From a virus: DNA of 56,014 nucleotides. The translations under genes and the position numbers were made by a program. The notes below the pieces were generated by a model that saw only the letters and a program-made list of their open reading frames with translations, was not told where the DNA came from and ran no database searches. Below, in pieces: positions 34,332 to 44,569 of this stretch; position 1 is the stretch's first letter, and every line of letters starts with the position of its first letter. The stretch spans positions 1 through 56,014 of IMG/VR virus record IMGVR_UViG_3300024265_000059; one strand, given 5' to 3'.

Positions 34332-36059
34332 TTAACCTTCCGTAACGGTGTGAACTCTAGTTCTGTTGTATTTACCAGTACCTGGATTCCACTTTACGCG
34401 ATCGCTGTCTAAGATGTATGAACCAACAGCAAATTGCGGTATCAAAGGAATACCACCCGCCGTATCCATTGTATCTGCTACAGTATCCTTATCAGGTTCC
34501 GAACTGTGACCATCAGAAGTATATGCAACAGTAATCCTTTGTGCGGTAGTTGTGTTGATGTTTTGGATCACAGGGCCAGCAAGACGACCAGGAATAGTAA
34601 TCTCAGCCGATATAGTTTTTGGGTAATCAGTATCGACTGAAATATCAACATTATTCGGGTCTCTATCTGTCCAGGTCCATGATGTATTAGACGAACCGTT
34701 TGTTTCATTCATGGCGTTCGACTTAGATATATGAGTGCCAAGAAACACAACGCCAGTAGGAATTTGAGAACCTATTAGACTAACAGCCAAAACACGAGCA
34801 TCTAAATCTGCGGGTATATTGCTTCTTGCATTATCGATCCGTATGGCTTTTGTATCTCCCACTCCCTTTATATTAACAACCAAACCAAGGTTGTAAACTC
34901 CATTGGTAGTATCATAAGAAAGGGTAGCTTCGTTAGATTGCGTAAATGTAGAAGCTTCACCGGCAGACCAATTAAAGGCGAAATTCACAACACCATCTTT
35001 GTTGTTTACTGTGATATCTCTTTGATTCGGAGTGTCGGTGAGTGTAACACCAGACAGCAACACGCCTAATGCTGCTTCAGTAGAAGCCTTTGCGGCAGCG
35101 TTAGTTGGTATTGCAGCTTTTGCGTTAGCTGTTGCAGTCGGACCACCAACCCTCTCATTAGCCTGAAGACCAAATATAGTACCATTGTAACCAACTTCGA
35201 ACGCATCATCGCTGACAGTACTAACAACGGTAAATGATTCTTCGATGTAAGTAGCAGCCGTCTCGGATGGACCAGCTTCTCGTATTGTCCAAGTTTCGGT
35301 AACAGAATATGTTCCATTTTTTTCCGAAACCCTAGTTGACTTTGAATACCCACCATTGACCCAGTTAACAAAACCAGTTGCGAAGCCCACAAAATCACTA
35401 TCTGGTGTACCACCAATTTTTGCGTTAACCCAACTCTTGGCATTCAACCAAGCCTGAATTGTGGCACCAGTTGATACATCAAAAGTAAGCTCTCCCTGAG
35501 ACTCAACAACATGACTAATCTCGTATACCTTGCCGTTGTGTCCAGGAACCTCACTAAAATCCCAATTTTCAGCTACACTGATAAGGCCAGATGCATCAAA
35601 AGAATCTTCGTCAGTTATCCCAACTAGATATTCGGCATTGAGTTCGACAACATACTGAGAACGATCAGACCATTGTCCTTCTGGGAATGTGATCGACAAA
35701 ACCTTTGGGCGACACTTTACAGGAGAAGCAGCGCCTCCATACCATTCAAGTTCTTTTCCATCTTCTCTGAAAAGCCATCTAATAGCTTCTTGTTTTCGCT
35801 GCAAACGAACAAATGGTGTATCGCCACCGACGAAGGTATCATCAGGAGGAAGACCAGCAGCCGTCCAAAAAGCAGTGGATGGATTTCCTATAACATAATT
35901 CCCACTCGGAGAACCACGGAACGGCAGAAGTGTCCCTGCCAAGGTGATGTTATATTCAACACCATGCTTGCTTCCGTCAGGAGCGGCACTATACACCTTG
36001 TTGATAGTGATCAACGGTGCAGGTACAATCGAATTTCCATCATACAAAACAGTAGCCAT
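34332..36059 (-). CDS. Virion structural protein, unassigned
   Basis: 575 residues with AGGAGG upstream (in TTAGGAGGAAAAA ATG). Beta-rich, with two Ig-like or jelly-roll stretches suggested by ITINKVYSAAPDGSKHGVEY, GQWSDRSQYVVELNAEYL and later paired strands around TFTQSNEATLSYDTTNGVYN. No family recognised. Preceded by a candidate promoter at 36101 that lies in the end of the fibre gene. Confidence 0.5.
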   Translation of the reverse strand: MATVLYDGNSIVPAPLITINKVYSAAPDGSKHGVEYNITLAGTLLPFRGSPSGNYVIGNPSTAFWTAAGLPPDDTFVGGDTPFVRLQRKQEAIRWLFREDGKELEWYGGAASPVKCRPKVLSITFPEGQWSDRSQYVVELNAEYLVGITDEDSFDASGLISVAENWDFSEVPGHNGKVYEISHVVESQGELTFDVSTGATIQAWLNAKSWVNAKIGGTPDSDFVGFATGFVNWVNGGYSKSTRVSEKNGTYSVTETWTIREAGPSETAATYIEESFTVVSTVSDDAFEVGYNGTIFGLQANERVGGPTATANAKAAIPTNAAAKASTEAALGVLLSGVTLTDTPNQRDITVNNKDGVVNFAFNWSAGEASTFTQSNEATLSYDTTNGVYNLGLVVNIKGVGDTKAIRIDNARSNIPADLDARVLAVSLIGSQIPTGVVFLGTHISKSNAMNETNGSSNTSWTWTDRDPNNVDISVDTDYPKTISAEITIPGRLAGPVIQNINTTTAQRITVAYTSDGHSSEPDKDTVADTMDTAGGIPLIPQFAVGSYILDSDRVKWNPGTGKYNRTRVHTVTEG

Positions 36060-36068
36060 TTTTTCCTC

Positions 36069-39000
36069 CTAATACCCGTGTATATACATGTTTCCACTGG
36101 TATTATACACCCCAACGACAGCATTCAAGAACAAGCTAAGTCCACTAGGACCGTTGTTCACGATACCAGAAACGCCCATTAGATAAAGAGGTACTGTACC
36201 AGTAGGTTGTCCAAAGAGTCCTTCGATAAACAGATCGCCAGACGCAAAAATAGTGATTGGGGCTGCACCCGATATATACAGAGTGGTGGTATTGAACAGT
36301 CCCTGATCTACCCTTAGAAATAGTGTCCACGGGTTTTGTGCTTCGTGTGGTATATACCCGATTCTTCCAGGATCAGATGGATCGATACTACAACGGAGAC
36401 TGAGGGTACCACTCAATTCGTTCCCGTGTGGAGATGATCCAGATGCATGTCCATAAGTAACAAGACTGAACGACCCACTCGTCGTAGTATCCGCCTTCAG
36501 GAACATAGACCAATTTTGGTCTTGGTTTAGATTCCCCGAACCCACTCGCATGAACATAGACCAATTTTGCGTCCCGCCTGCTGTGTATGGGAAATTAGCG
36601 TCTGTAGCTTCAAGATACAAAGGCATATTGTTAAATGTTTGATTGACTCCAGATTGTCCAGACGCAGGAATAAATCCATGTGTGAAAAGATTGACTGAGT
36701 TGTTGGAGGTACTAGATTCTGTTTTTATGTACATAGTCAATGACAGCCGTGCGGGTAGCGGTCCAATATATAGCGTCATTGTTCCAGTTATTGGTAAGTG
36801 AGCTTCCATAAATAAATCGGCATCGGATGTAAATGGTAGCGGTCCCCTAGTGACCAAGTTTAGACTTGGGCCACCAGACGGAGTAGTGAACAGACTCGCA
36901 TCTAATGGATAGGCAAAATCTCCACTCGTCGTAATGAATTCTGGTCCTTTGATGTACAAATCTCTAATGCGGTCTCTAACAAAAACGCCGTGCATAAACA
37001 AATCAATAGAATCGAATGAACCCGCTTGTGTGTATAAAGACAATTGACCACTGGATGGTAGTGGACCGATTATGACCATATCCATAGAGCCAGTGGCTAA
37101 TTCATGGCCGGTGGTAACCATTTCTAATCCAGATGGATAAGCCCCACTTGTGTCAATAACTACTCTATTTTCAATGAACAGCGGGAATTGTCCACTCACA
37201 GCTTCTGGTGCGCTCATAAAGAGATCAAAATCTAAAATTATTTGAGCGCCTAATGACCCACCCATGTAAAGATCGTGATTCCCACTTGAAAGTGGTGGAG
37301 CACCACCAACATAAAGATTAACGTTACCAGTTGAAGCTATGGGGTCTCCTGGGATAAATTTCAGTGCATCCCAATAACCTAAAGTCAGAAATTCATGTTG
37401 ATCTGCGGTGCTGTTGGTCTTTAATTCTATTTCACTTCCTATTACGTTTACGGAAATTCGTAATGTATCGGCACACGTATCTGTTGGTGCTATATTCGTT
37501 TGACGAATAGTAAAGAATCTATTATTGTTAGAACCAACCTCTCTGCAACCAAAGTTGCGTTCGTTATTGTTGTCACGGTTTTCGATAACCACTTCGGCTA
37601 TACTGCCATCTGGTACGGTTACACTTTTTGCTTGCCAAATATGATCGGTAGTCGTATCTGCCAAAACCTCAAAAGCTTCATTGTAGGTTCCGGGAGCCAA
37701 AGACCATCTACCAATAGCCGTAAGAGTTATGTCTGCATCTGTCGTTGCGTATCCTTGTATTGTGCCGTTAACGCCACTTGTATTTACATGGAGACTAGTA
37801 TGATCTGGATAATTCGTAAGGCCAGGGGATATTGAATGATAACGATTAAGGGACGAACCAACCTGTCGAATTCCACCACTTTGTTGTATGCTGGTGTTCG
37901 CATTAGAAATCACTATATCGACTATTTGAGAAACGTAATCTGTTCCTAGATTAACATTAGTCCAGGCACTATCTGCGCCAACACTAAACTCTTCCATCGT
38001 TTCTACATATGTTGCACCTACCCAGTACCCCAATAACCAAAAATTAACCCAAGATGCACTATCGGCATATATTTCGATTTTTCCGCCAGAGCTAACCGGA
38101 ACAAGCATACTAACAAGATCATATCCATTGCCGGTTGGTATGCGTAAACCGAATTTGCGTTCTAGTGAACTGTCTACAGACCTAACACCACCACTGTAAG
38201 ATATTGATGTAAATTGATTTCCCAGAAGTATTTCTGCGACAACTGGGTCTCTTTCGGTTGACTTTGGTACATTTCTATTTGTGAATATGTCATACTCTTC
38301 CCACGTACCTACTCCGGTGGTAGTGAACACTGTGGGATCGCCTTCTACGTAATGTACAATTGGGTCACGACCTATTATGATCATATCGATTCCAGCGGCA
38401 TGTGGAAGTATTTGACCAGAAACAAAATTATCCCAATAGCTTACGACTACAAATTGTGGGTCATCGGGACTAATATCCCCGGCTAAATGTTGAACATTAC
38501 CGCCAGAGTCAACATTAACATTCATTTGAATCCAACTGAGACCATCTTCACTTAACGATTCTTGTAAGTTGACGTATCGATCATCAGAAGATGATGTATT
38601 TCTTACACCAATGAGTTGATTGTCAGTAAGATTTTGACCCAACAAGAATGAAGCAACAGAATTATTGGGAATACCAGAGGCACTAACATCAAGTGTTTCC
38701 CAGGTAGAATCAATGCTAGGTTTCGGAAAAGAAACATCTGCTTCTGTATAGTCTCCGGGTGCAACATTGAGATATCCTAGAATATAGACATTGCAGTCAG
38801 TATTATCTTCGGCATATATGTCAATTGCAGCGGTGACACCACTTGCTTGAACCCATTGACTCAAGCAAGTTTCGCCGCCATTAATAGATTGGGTTAGGTC
38901 GAACAAGTGTTCGCGAGTAGAACCGCTAGCCCTGACACCTACTTCTCTTGCAAGAGCGGTATCTACGTTTGTCATGGTGACATCTACTATTTGGCCACCA

Positions 39001-39413
39001 GTAATTCCGTATGTATCAAGAGCCTTGCTTTCCCAACCAGAACTAGCAATAGGACTGAAGCTGTCAAATCTTTCAAAATATTCGCAACCAACCCAATATC
39101 CTACCATATTAAATTGGACATTGGTGAGATGTTCTGCGTAATACTCAATTTTTCTATCAGCATCGACCTGTACGTGCATAGTCACAAAAGAATCGCCGTC
39201 CGAACTTCTTACTATGTCAATACGACGGTCAAGTGTCCCGGATGTTGCCCTAACACCACCATACACTGGAGCATCAGGTCTCAAAACATTAATAGCAACT
39301 TCTAGAACTGCACTGGGCGGGATTTGATGAGATGTAAGATCGTACTCCGTCCACGTACCGATGACGGTTGGAGTGATGATCTCAATAAGTTCTGCATAAT
39401 GTCTAAATGCCAT
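36069..39413 (-). CDS. Large repeat-built tail fibre / receptor-binding-type protein
   Basis: 1114 residues with RBS AGAGGT. Residues 1-690 contain six diverged copies of a roughly 105-residue beta module. Each copy has a G-(V/I/C)-R-x-x-x-S...R core (GGVRATSGTLDRR, VGVRASGSTREH, IGVRNTSSSDDRY, GGVRSVDSSLERK, GGIRQVGSSLNRY, FGCREVGSNNNRF) and ends in a G-Y-W-like strand. Residues 690-1114 consist of many 15-25-residue units of the form S-G-x-L-x-L-(Y/F)-(M/I/T)-x-G (for example SSGNHDLYMGG, SGQLSLYTQAG, GTMTLYIGP). Both designs are typical of phage fibres and adhesins. Receptor unknown. Confidence 0.65.
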   Translation of the reverse strand: MAFRHYAELIEIITPTVIGTWTEYDLTSHQIPPSAVLEVAINVLRPDAPVYGGVRATSGTLDRRIDIVRSSDGDSFVTMHVQVDADRKIEYYAEHLTNVQFNMVGYWVGCEYFERFDSFSPIASSGWESKALDTYGITGGQIVDVTMTNVDTALAREVGVRASGSTREHLFDLTQSINGGETCLSQWVQASGVTAAIDIYAEDNTDCNVYILGYLNVAPGDYTEADVSFPKPSIDSTWETLDVSASGIPNNSVASFLLGQNLTDNQLIGVRNTSSSDDRYVNLQESLSEDGLSWIQMNVNVDSGGNVQHLAGDISPDDPQFVVVSYWDNFVSGQILPHAAGIDMIIIGRDPIVHYVEGDPTVFTTTGVGTWEEYDIFTNRNVPKSTERDPVVAEILLGNQFTSISYSGGVRSVDSSLERKFGLRIPTGNGYDLVSMLVPVSSGGKIEIYADSASWVNFWLLGYWVGATYVETMEEFSVGADSAWTNVNLGTDYVSQIVDIVISNANTSIQQSGGIRQVGSSLNRYHSISPGLTNYPDHTSLHVNTSGVNGTIQGYATTDADITLTAIGRWSLAPGTYNEAFEVLADTTTDHIWQAKSVTVPDGSIAEVVIENRDNNNERNFGCREVGSNNNRFFTIRQTNIAPTDTCADTLRISVNVIGSEIELKTNSTADQHEFLTLGYWDALKFIPGDPIASTGNVNLYVGGAPPLSSGNHDLYMGGSLGAQIILDFDLFMSAPEAVSGQFPLFIENRVVIDTSGAYPSGLEMVTTGHELATGSMDMVIIGPLPSSGQLSLYTQAGSFDSIDLFMHGVFVRDRIRDLYIKGPEFITTSGDFAYPLDASLFTTPSGGPSLNLVTRGPLPFTSDADLFMEAHLPITGTMTLYIGPLPARLSLTMYIKTESSTSNNSVNLFTHGFIPASGQSGVNQTFNNMPLYLEATDANFPYTAGGTQNWSMFMRVGSGNLNQDQNWSMFLKADTTTSGSFSLVTYGHASGSSPHGNELSGTLSLRCSIDPSDPGRIGYIPHEAQNPWTLFLRVDQGLFNTTTLYISGAAPITIFASGDLFIEGLFGQPTGTVPLYLMGVSGIVNNGPSGLSLFLNAVVGVYNTSGNMYIHGY
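36101..36112 (-). promoter_or_regulatory. Candidate phage promoter inside the fibre gene end
   Basis: Minus-strand GGGGTGTATAATA within the last codons of the fibre gene, about 40 bases before the start of the gene at 34332-36059. Same GTGTATAATA core as other sites. Because it overlaps coding sequence, part of the match could reflect protein constraint. Confidence 0.4.
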
Positions 39414-39439
39414 CAGCTACCTCTGTTTGCGTACTACGA

Positions 39440-42400
39440 CTAACCCCTAGCTGATTCGAAAGTCGAAGCCAATTCAGCATTGCTGGACGCAGCAGCTAAT
39501 GAGGCAAGTGCCGCGTTAATTTCTGCTCTAGCAACTCTAATAGCAACAGCTTCAAACTCGTCGGTGAATTCTTTTGCAGCTTCGCTGATACTCGACACGT
39601 CAACAGTAACTTCACTCATGGTTTCAACGTTAACACCAACGCCATCAGCCATAGCAGTTGCCATTCGATCCATATCTTCACCGAGACCACGCATGTCTTC
39701 ACCCGTCTTTTCAAACTCAGCACTGTTTTTCGTAACTGCATCTGTATTGTCTTGTATTCCTTCTATCTCAACAGGTTCTTCTTTTTGCTCCTTAGCTATC
39801 TCAGCTTCTTGTTCTGTTCCTTCTCGGATAGCCTCTTTAACCCCTAGCATTTCATCTCTAACTTCTCCTATGGCCTGAGTATTCGCATCCATCGCTTCTT
39901 TAACACCTTCATCCAAAGTATTGGCATCTGGCGCTGGTGGTCCCATTAGTACATCTCTTATCGGATCGATGATTGTTTGCAAGATACCGACACCTTCATT
40001 AAACGCAACACTAGCTTCGGATATTGATGATGCACCTGTAAGTATATCGACTGTAGCGGTACTAAATGATGTTGCAGCTTCGTTCGTACTAATAGCAGCA
40101 CTCTCATTGACCCTAGCAGCTTCAAGCACGTTAGTGCTCATGTCTTCAAAAACTCTGGGAGTATCTGTAGGTTGTTGAGTAACAATGTCTCGCATAGCTT
40201 CTAACAGAGCAAGGAAGTTAGGACTTATTTCTTCTTGGAGCCTCTCTGGTTCACGAAGAATAGATGGATTTTCTATGACTTGCTGAACAAGCGCCAATTG
40301 CGCAGTAGCACCATTCATCGCCGCAGCAGCCTTTTGCAACTCACCCGCACCAGGGTCTTCTGCCTGAATTCGACCCAATTCAACAGTTCTTTGAGCCAAT
40401 AGTGTTGAATCCAAATTGCCAAGAACATTGATCAAACCAGGGACATCGTTCAAATTATTAACATTCTTTAGCTCGTCCACCAATCTTCTGAGTTCTTGGG
40501 ACTCGGCTGCACCCCCTCCTAGTTCTCCAACATCTATTCGATTAGCAGTTTCTTGAGCAAGACCAATAGCTGATACACGTAAGTTGTCAAGGAAATCGCT
40601 AATTTGAGCACCAAGAACACCTATCTGCAATCCTCTTGTTTGAACCGCTTGTTGTTCTACGGCGAATTGTGATGTATCAGAAACTTGTCGTGTTGCTCCG
40701 ACACTTCCCGATACTAACTTTGCATCGGTTAAGACTTCCGCACCACGCTGTATGTCAATGTCTGTCAACTTACTGACCCAGAGTGTAAGAGCCTTGGTGC
40801 TATCCGCCAGAGCAGCAACGAAGTGATCAGAAGGTTTTTTGAATATGTCAGAAGTTTCAACAATAGTTTGGAGCTTAAATCCTTCTACCGCTATCCGCAT
40901 GTCTTGGAGAGCCTTTGTATTCGCCTTTAGAAATGCTTCTTGTTGTTTTTCTGTTTGTCTTCCTATCTGTGGTTTCCCGCCAAGAACAGCAGTAAAGGAA
41001 CCACCTTTCGCTCTTTCGGCTTGTATTTTGGCAAGACTTTCTGGTAGTGTCCCCATAATTTTTTCTAATTGTTGCATAAAACCGCTCAATGCCAGAACTT
41101 TTTCTCCAGCCTTAACGGCTGATTCACCCAATTCTAAATTCGCATTTTCACCAGTCGCCTGTTGATCTTCCACTGCTTTGAATGCTGTAGCGAATTCTTG
41201 GAATGATTGGCCAAATAGTTCAGCAATCGCAGCGAACTCATCTCCACCAGCGGCCAATTGAACTATAAATTGTTCTATACTTGTTTGGCCCGCGTCCAAA
41301 GCAGTTGTATCAATATCAAAACCGCTTAATTGCGCAAGGTCTTTCAAAACTTTTATGTCTTGTTCTGGAGTAACAGAAGTCTGAAGTTTGCTTTCTAGTT
41401 CAAGCTTTTTGAATTCTAATTGTCTCGCCGCCTGTTGTGCAGAAGCATTCAACAAATCACCCACTACTTTAACTATGGCATCTGTAATCGCAATATTGCC
41501 ACCGAGAGTGTCTTGTACTGATTTTATTATTGCATTTGGATCATCTACCAAAGCTACGGCACTGACCACCCCTGTTCTGACAGCCTCGCTAAGTTTGAGA
41601 GCAGCTACTTTCAGCAAATCGAGGGCTTCGGGTGAAAGGCCCGCCCCAGAGTCTTCAGCAAACTTCTCTACAAGTTCATTAATCATATCAAAGGGACTAA
41701 TAAGTGAACCCTTTCCCTCTACCAAACCTGCCACATCATCAGCCTTTGCCAAACTAGCAGCAAGTGACAGGAAAAACCCGTTCAAAAGGTCATTTATCTG
41801 AAGTGATTGTCGTGTAAACGAGTCTAGTTGGGCGAATTGTTCTGTACCAAGCAACTCTGCTAGCTTACCTTGTGATAAGATATTCCTAACAGCTTCGTCT
41901 TCAAATTCTGTTCCCAACTGCGGCAAACTAAGTCCTTTACCGAGAGTTTGACTCAAATCGTCAAACAAATTGACATTCTGAAGAATTGCCTTAGCAGCTT
42001 TGCCAACAGATGTACTTAGTAACGAAAGCTGCCCACTTAAAACAGTTGGTATATGCAAAGATGCAAAAGCTTGGTTGGCTTTGTCTATAGCATTAGCTAA
42101 TTTGCTAGCTTTGGCATCAATTTGTATCTGACCTATTCTGCTAACAACCTTCTCTATTCCTCCAAGTGCCTGGACCAAAGCACCACGGAGACGAGCAGCA
42201 CTTTCTGGATTGATATTGGGAGATTGTGCTAACAGCTTGTCGATACCACCCAAGAAACCACTTTTGCCAAATTGTTCGACTGCTGACCGGAAAATCTCAT
42301 TGAGTAATTCGGGGTTTGAACCAACAATATCATCTATGATTTTTTGTGCTTGTGAATCGCTAATCGTAATTAGACCTTCGCCACCAAATAGATTCCCAAG

Positions 42401-44554
42401 ACGCGCTAATCTTTCGGCAAAAAATCCACTTACTCCTTCACCATATCTCTTAACGGACTCTTGGATACCAGCTATAGCTTCTTCCCCAAGTGTTCCCACT
42501 GCTAATGTTAGACCTTTAAGATCGCCAGCTTCAATAGGCACTACTTTTATTGAGGCAACTCTTTTTTGGGCAGCATCCACAATCTTACCAAGGTCTAAAT
42601 CTACAGCCTGTTTTGCAGCAAAGGCAAAAGCTGCCATGGCAGTAACACCGATACCTAGAGCGCTGCCGAATTTACCAAGCGCACCTCCCATCCCCTTCAG
42701 AGCTTCGAAGATACTTTTGCCAGAAATCAAAGAGATGGCAACAAGCATAACTCCGACAGCTTGGGTAAATGTTGTAGCCAATACTCCAGCAGAATCTCCA
42801 GCTTCTACAAAAGACTCTTTCATAGTACTGGCAACCAGAACTATTCCGGCTACGGCAGCAAGTTGTCCAATTTTAGAAACTGCTGCTGATTTGGCGGCTG
42901 AAGCAGCTTGAGCACCAGCACCCGCTGCCACTGCCGTACCGGCTCCAGCACCAACCTCAAGACCAGCCTGACCGCCTAATCTGCGCATAATTCGTTCTCT
43001 AGCAAGACCGCCAGCGACGCCGCCTTGAATATTCCCGGCTCCACCTCTCAAAGCCCCGAAGCTGGCAGCAAGACCGCCACCTATACCTGCTGTAGACAAG
43101 AATGACAGAGCCTTCGCGGCAGCACCTATCGAAATAGCCAGCAATTTGAATCCACCAGCGAAACCAATCATTTGTGCCAAGAAAGGAATAACGGGTTTGA
43201 TAACTTCAACCATGGTAATGAATGCTTTACCTGCCGTAACTGCACCCCTAATAAGGGGAATGAAAAGTGGTTCAGCCAAAGTCTGGACAAGCTTGTTGAA
43301 TTCTTGTACCAGAATATTCAGTTGAGCCTGAAGACCAGCCAAACCAACTTCTGCCACCTCACCAAAAGCACCGGCAGATCGATTTGCTGCTCCAAGCGTC
43401 TCATTCAAAACATCAATATTACTAACCAAAGCCAACAAACGACTGATTTGTCGTCTTCCGCCAAGCTTGGTTCCAATTTCGATTTTGTCTTGTATGCTTT
43501 GCGTATCTTTAAGAGCAGCAGCGATGCGTTTGATTGCTTCGACCGGATTGCCAGCTTCGATCGCTTCGGAGATTCTAATACCCTTGCCCTCAAGGAAATC
43601 AACGATCTTTGGGTCAGCAAGACGAGAAGAGATAGTTTTCATGAAAGTACCAATAGTTTCTGCACTCTCTCTTGTAGCTTGCCTAATTGTGGTAAACACA
43701 GCAGCGAATTCTCTAAATGTTCCTCCGATAGCTTCGAACGCAGCACCACCGCGAGAGATACCCTTCGCAATATCTTCCGAAGATGCAGCAAAGTTGTTTG
43801 ACAATTCTGTCATCACATCTAGAACTTCTGTGGTAGTTAATCCTTCTTGGTTGAACTGATTAAGAGCAGCGATAGAACCTTCGATAGCAGCATCCATTGT
43901 TTCGAACGACGGAGTGAGTGGCACCTTAGCAAGTGCGCTCAGTGATTCTTCCAACTCGTCGCCTCGCTGACCTGCCTGTGCAAGAACTTTAGCTACGCGA
44001 GCAATCTCGCTGGCAGAGGTACCAGTGGCAACTGCTAAGTCTAGAATTGTATCTCGCATACCGCTTATCTCGGAATTGCTTTGGTTTGTGATCTGTCGGA
44101 GTTTAAGTATTGCACCATCAAATTCTATAACAGCAGCGGTAGCTTTTCCAAATGCGGCGATTATGGCAAGTGGAGCAGCAGTCGCTGCAACAAACGCAGC
44201 ATACCTTACTCCAGCTAGTTTCATTTTTTGTCCAAAAGTCTCTGCTGCTTTACCAGCCGCTTTGGCACCTGCGGCAGTTTTCTGTAAACCTGGACCAGCT
44301 TTCTTACTGGAAACATTGAGTCTGTTTTGTGCCAAAGTAGCTTTGTTCATAGCCGCCGAGGTTGCAATGAGAGCAGAAGTCTGTGCTTTAGTTGCAGAAG
44401 TAAAGGCTGTTGTACCACCAACGCCTTTGCCGCCAACACCACCAGCAGCACCTCCAACTTGCGCAGCACCCTGTGACTTGGACAAAGCAGCCTTAACCTT
44501 CTCCAAGCCAATGATGTCTTGAATTCTGAGATTAACGTCAAGAACAAATGCCAA
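39440..44554 (-). CDS. Tail tape measure protein
   Basis: 1704 residues, determining tail length and DNA passage. The N-terminal 130 residues are Ala/Gly-rich; KLAGVRYAAFVAATAAPLAI is hydrophobic. Residues 150-420 match the TP901/PhageMin_Tail core: ATGTSASEIARVAKVLAQAG, AFEAIGGTFREFAAVFTTIR, ESAETIGTFMKTISSRL, then the FLEGKGIRISEAIEAGNPVE repeat. Further hydrophobic segments occur around 440-480 and 560-640, followed by a long helical region to the C-terminus. The start is a TTG (GGGGGATGATTTAA before it), as no ATG in frame fits. Leftward order (assembly proteins first) is typical. Confidence 0.9.
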   Translation of the reverse strand: MAFVLDVNLRIQDIIGLEKVKAALSKSQGAAQVGGAAGGVGGKGVGGTTAFTSATKAQTSALIATSAAMNKATLAQNRLNVSSKKAGPGLQKTAAGAKAAGKAAETFGQKMKLAGVRYAAFVAATAAPLAIIAAFGKATAAVIEFDGAILKLRQITNQSNSEISGMRDTILDLAVATGTSASEIARVAKVLAQAGQRGDELEESLSALAKVPLTPSFETMDAAIEGSIAALNQFNQEGLTTTEVLDVMTELSNNFAASSEDIAKGISRGGAAFEAIGGTFREFAAVFTTIRQATRESAETIGTFMKTISSRLADPKIVDFLEGKGIRISEAIEAGNPVEAIKRIAAALKDTQSIQDKIEIGTKLGGRRQISRLLALVSNIDVLNETLGAANRSAGAFGEVAEVGLAGLQAQLNILVQEFNKLVQTLAEPLFIPLIRGAVTAGKAFITMVEVIKPVIPFLAQMIGFAGGFKLLAISIGAAAKALSFLSTAGIGGGLAASFGALRGGAGNIQGGVAGGLARERIMRRLGGQAGLEVGAGAGTAVAAGAGAQAASAAKSAAVSKIGQLAAVAGIVLVASTMKESFVEAGDSAGVLATTFTQAVGVMLVAISLISGKSIFEALKGMGGALGKFGSALGIGVTAMAAFAFAAKQAVDLDLGKIVDAAQKRVASIKVVPIEAGDLKGLTLAVGTLGEEAIAGIQESVKRYGEGVSGFFAERLARLGNLFGGEGLITISDSQAQKIIDDIVGSNPELLNEIFRSAVEQFGKSGFLGGIDKLLAQSPNINPESAARLRGALVQALGGIEKVVSRIGQIQIDAKASKLANAIDKANQAFASLHIPTVLSGQLSLLSTSVGKAAKAILQNVNLFDDLSQTLGKGLSLPQLGTEFEDEAVRNILSQGKLAELLGTEQFAQLDSFTRQSLQINDLLNGFFLSLAASLAKADDVAGLVEGKGSLISPFDMINELVEKFAEDSGAGLSPEALDLLKVAALKLSEAVRTGVVSAVALVDDPNAIIKSVQDTLGGNIAITDAIVKVVGDLLNASAQQAARQLEFKKLELESKLQTSVTPEQDIKVLKDLAQLSGFDIDTTALDAGQTSIEQFIVQLAAGGDEFAAIAELFGQSFQEFATAFKAVEDQQATGENANLELGESAVKAGEKVLALSGFMQQLEKIMGTLPESLAKIQAERAKGGSFTAVLGGKPQIGRQTEKQQEAFLKANTKALQDMRIAVEGFKLQTIVETSDIFKKPSDHFVAALADSTKALTLWVSKLTDIDIQRGAEVLTDAKLVSGSVGATRQVSDTSQFAVEQQAVQTRGLQIGVLGAQISDFLDNLRVSAIGLAQETANRIDVGELGGGAAESQELRRLVDELKNVNNLNDVPGLINVLGNLDSTLLAQRTVELGRIQAEDPGAGELQKAAAAMNGATAQLALVQQVIENPSILREPERLQEEISPNFLALLEAMRDIVTQQPTDTPRVFEDMSTNVLEAARVNESAAISTNEAATSFSTATVDILTGASSISEASVAFNEGVGILQTIIDPIRDVLMGPPAPDANTLDEGVKEAMDANTQAIGEVRDEMLGVKEAIREGTEQEAEIAKEQKEEPVEIEGIQDNTDAVTKNSAEFEKTGEDMRGLGEDMDRMATAMADGVGVNVETMSEVTVDVSSISEAAKEFTDEFEAVAIRVARAEINAALASLAAASSNAELASTFESARG

Positions 44555-44569
44555 TTAAATCATCCCCCT

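Noticed and set aside
42210-43801. Long open frames on the + strand opposite the tape measure gene (up to 233 residues)
   Set aside because: Low-complexity Ala/Ser/Pro composition mirrors the antisense of the tape measure; no RBS, start context or family signature.
39440-44554. Lytic transglycosylase or peptidase domain in the tape measure protein
   Set aside because: No catalytic signature was recognised; the sequence is helical and Ala/Glu/Gln-rich throughout.
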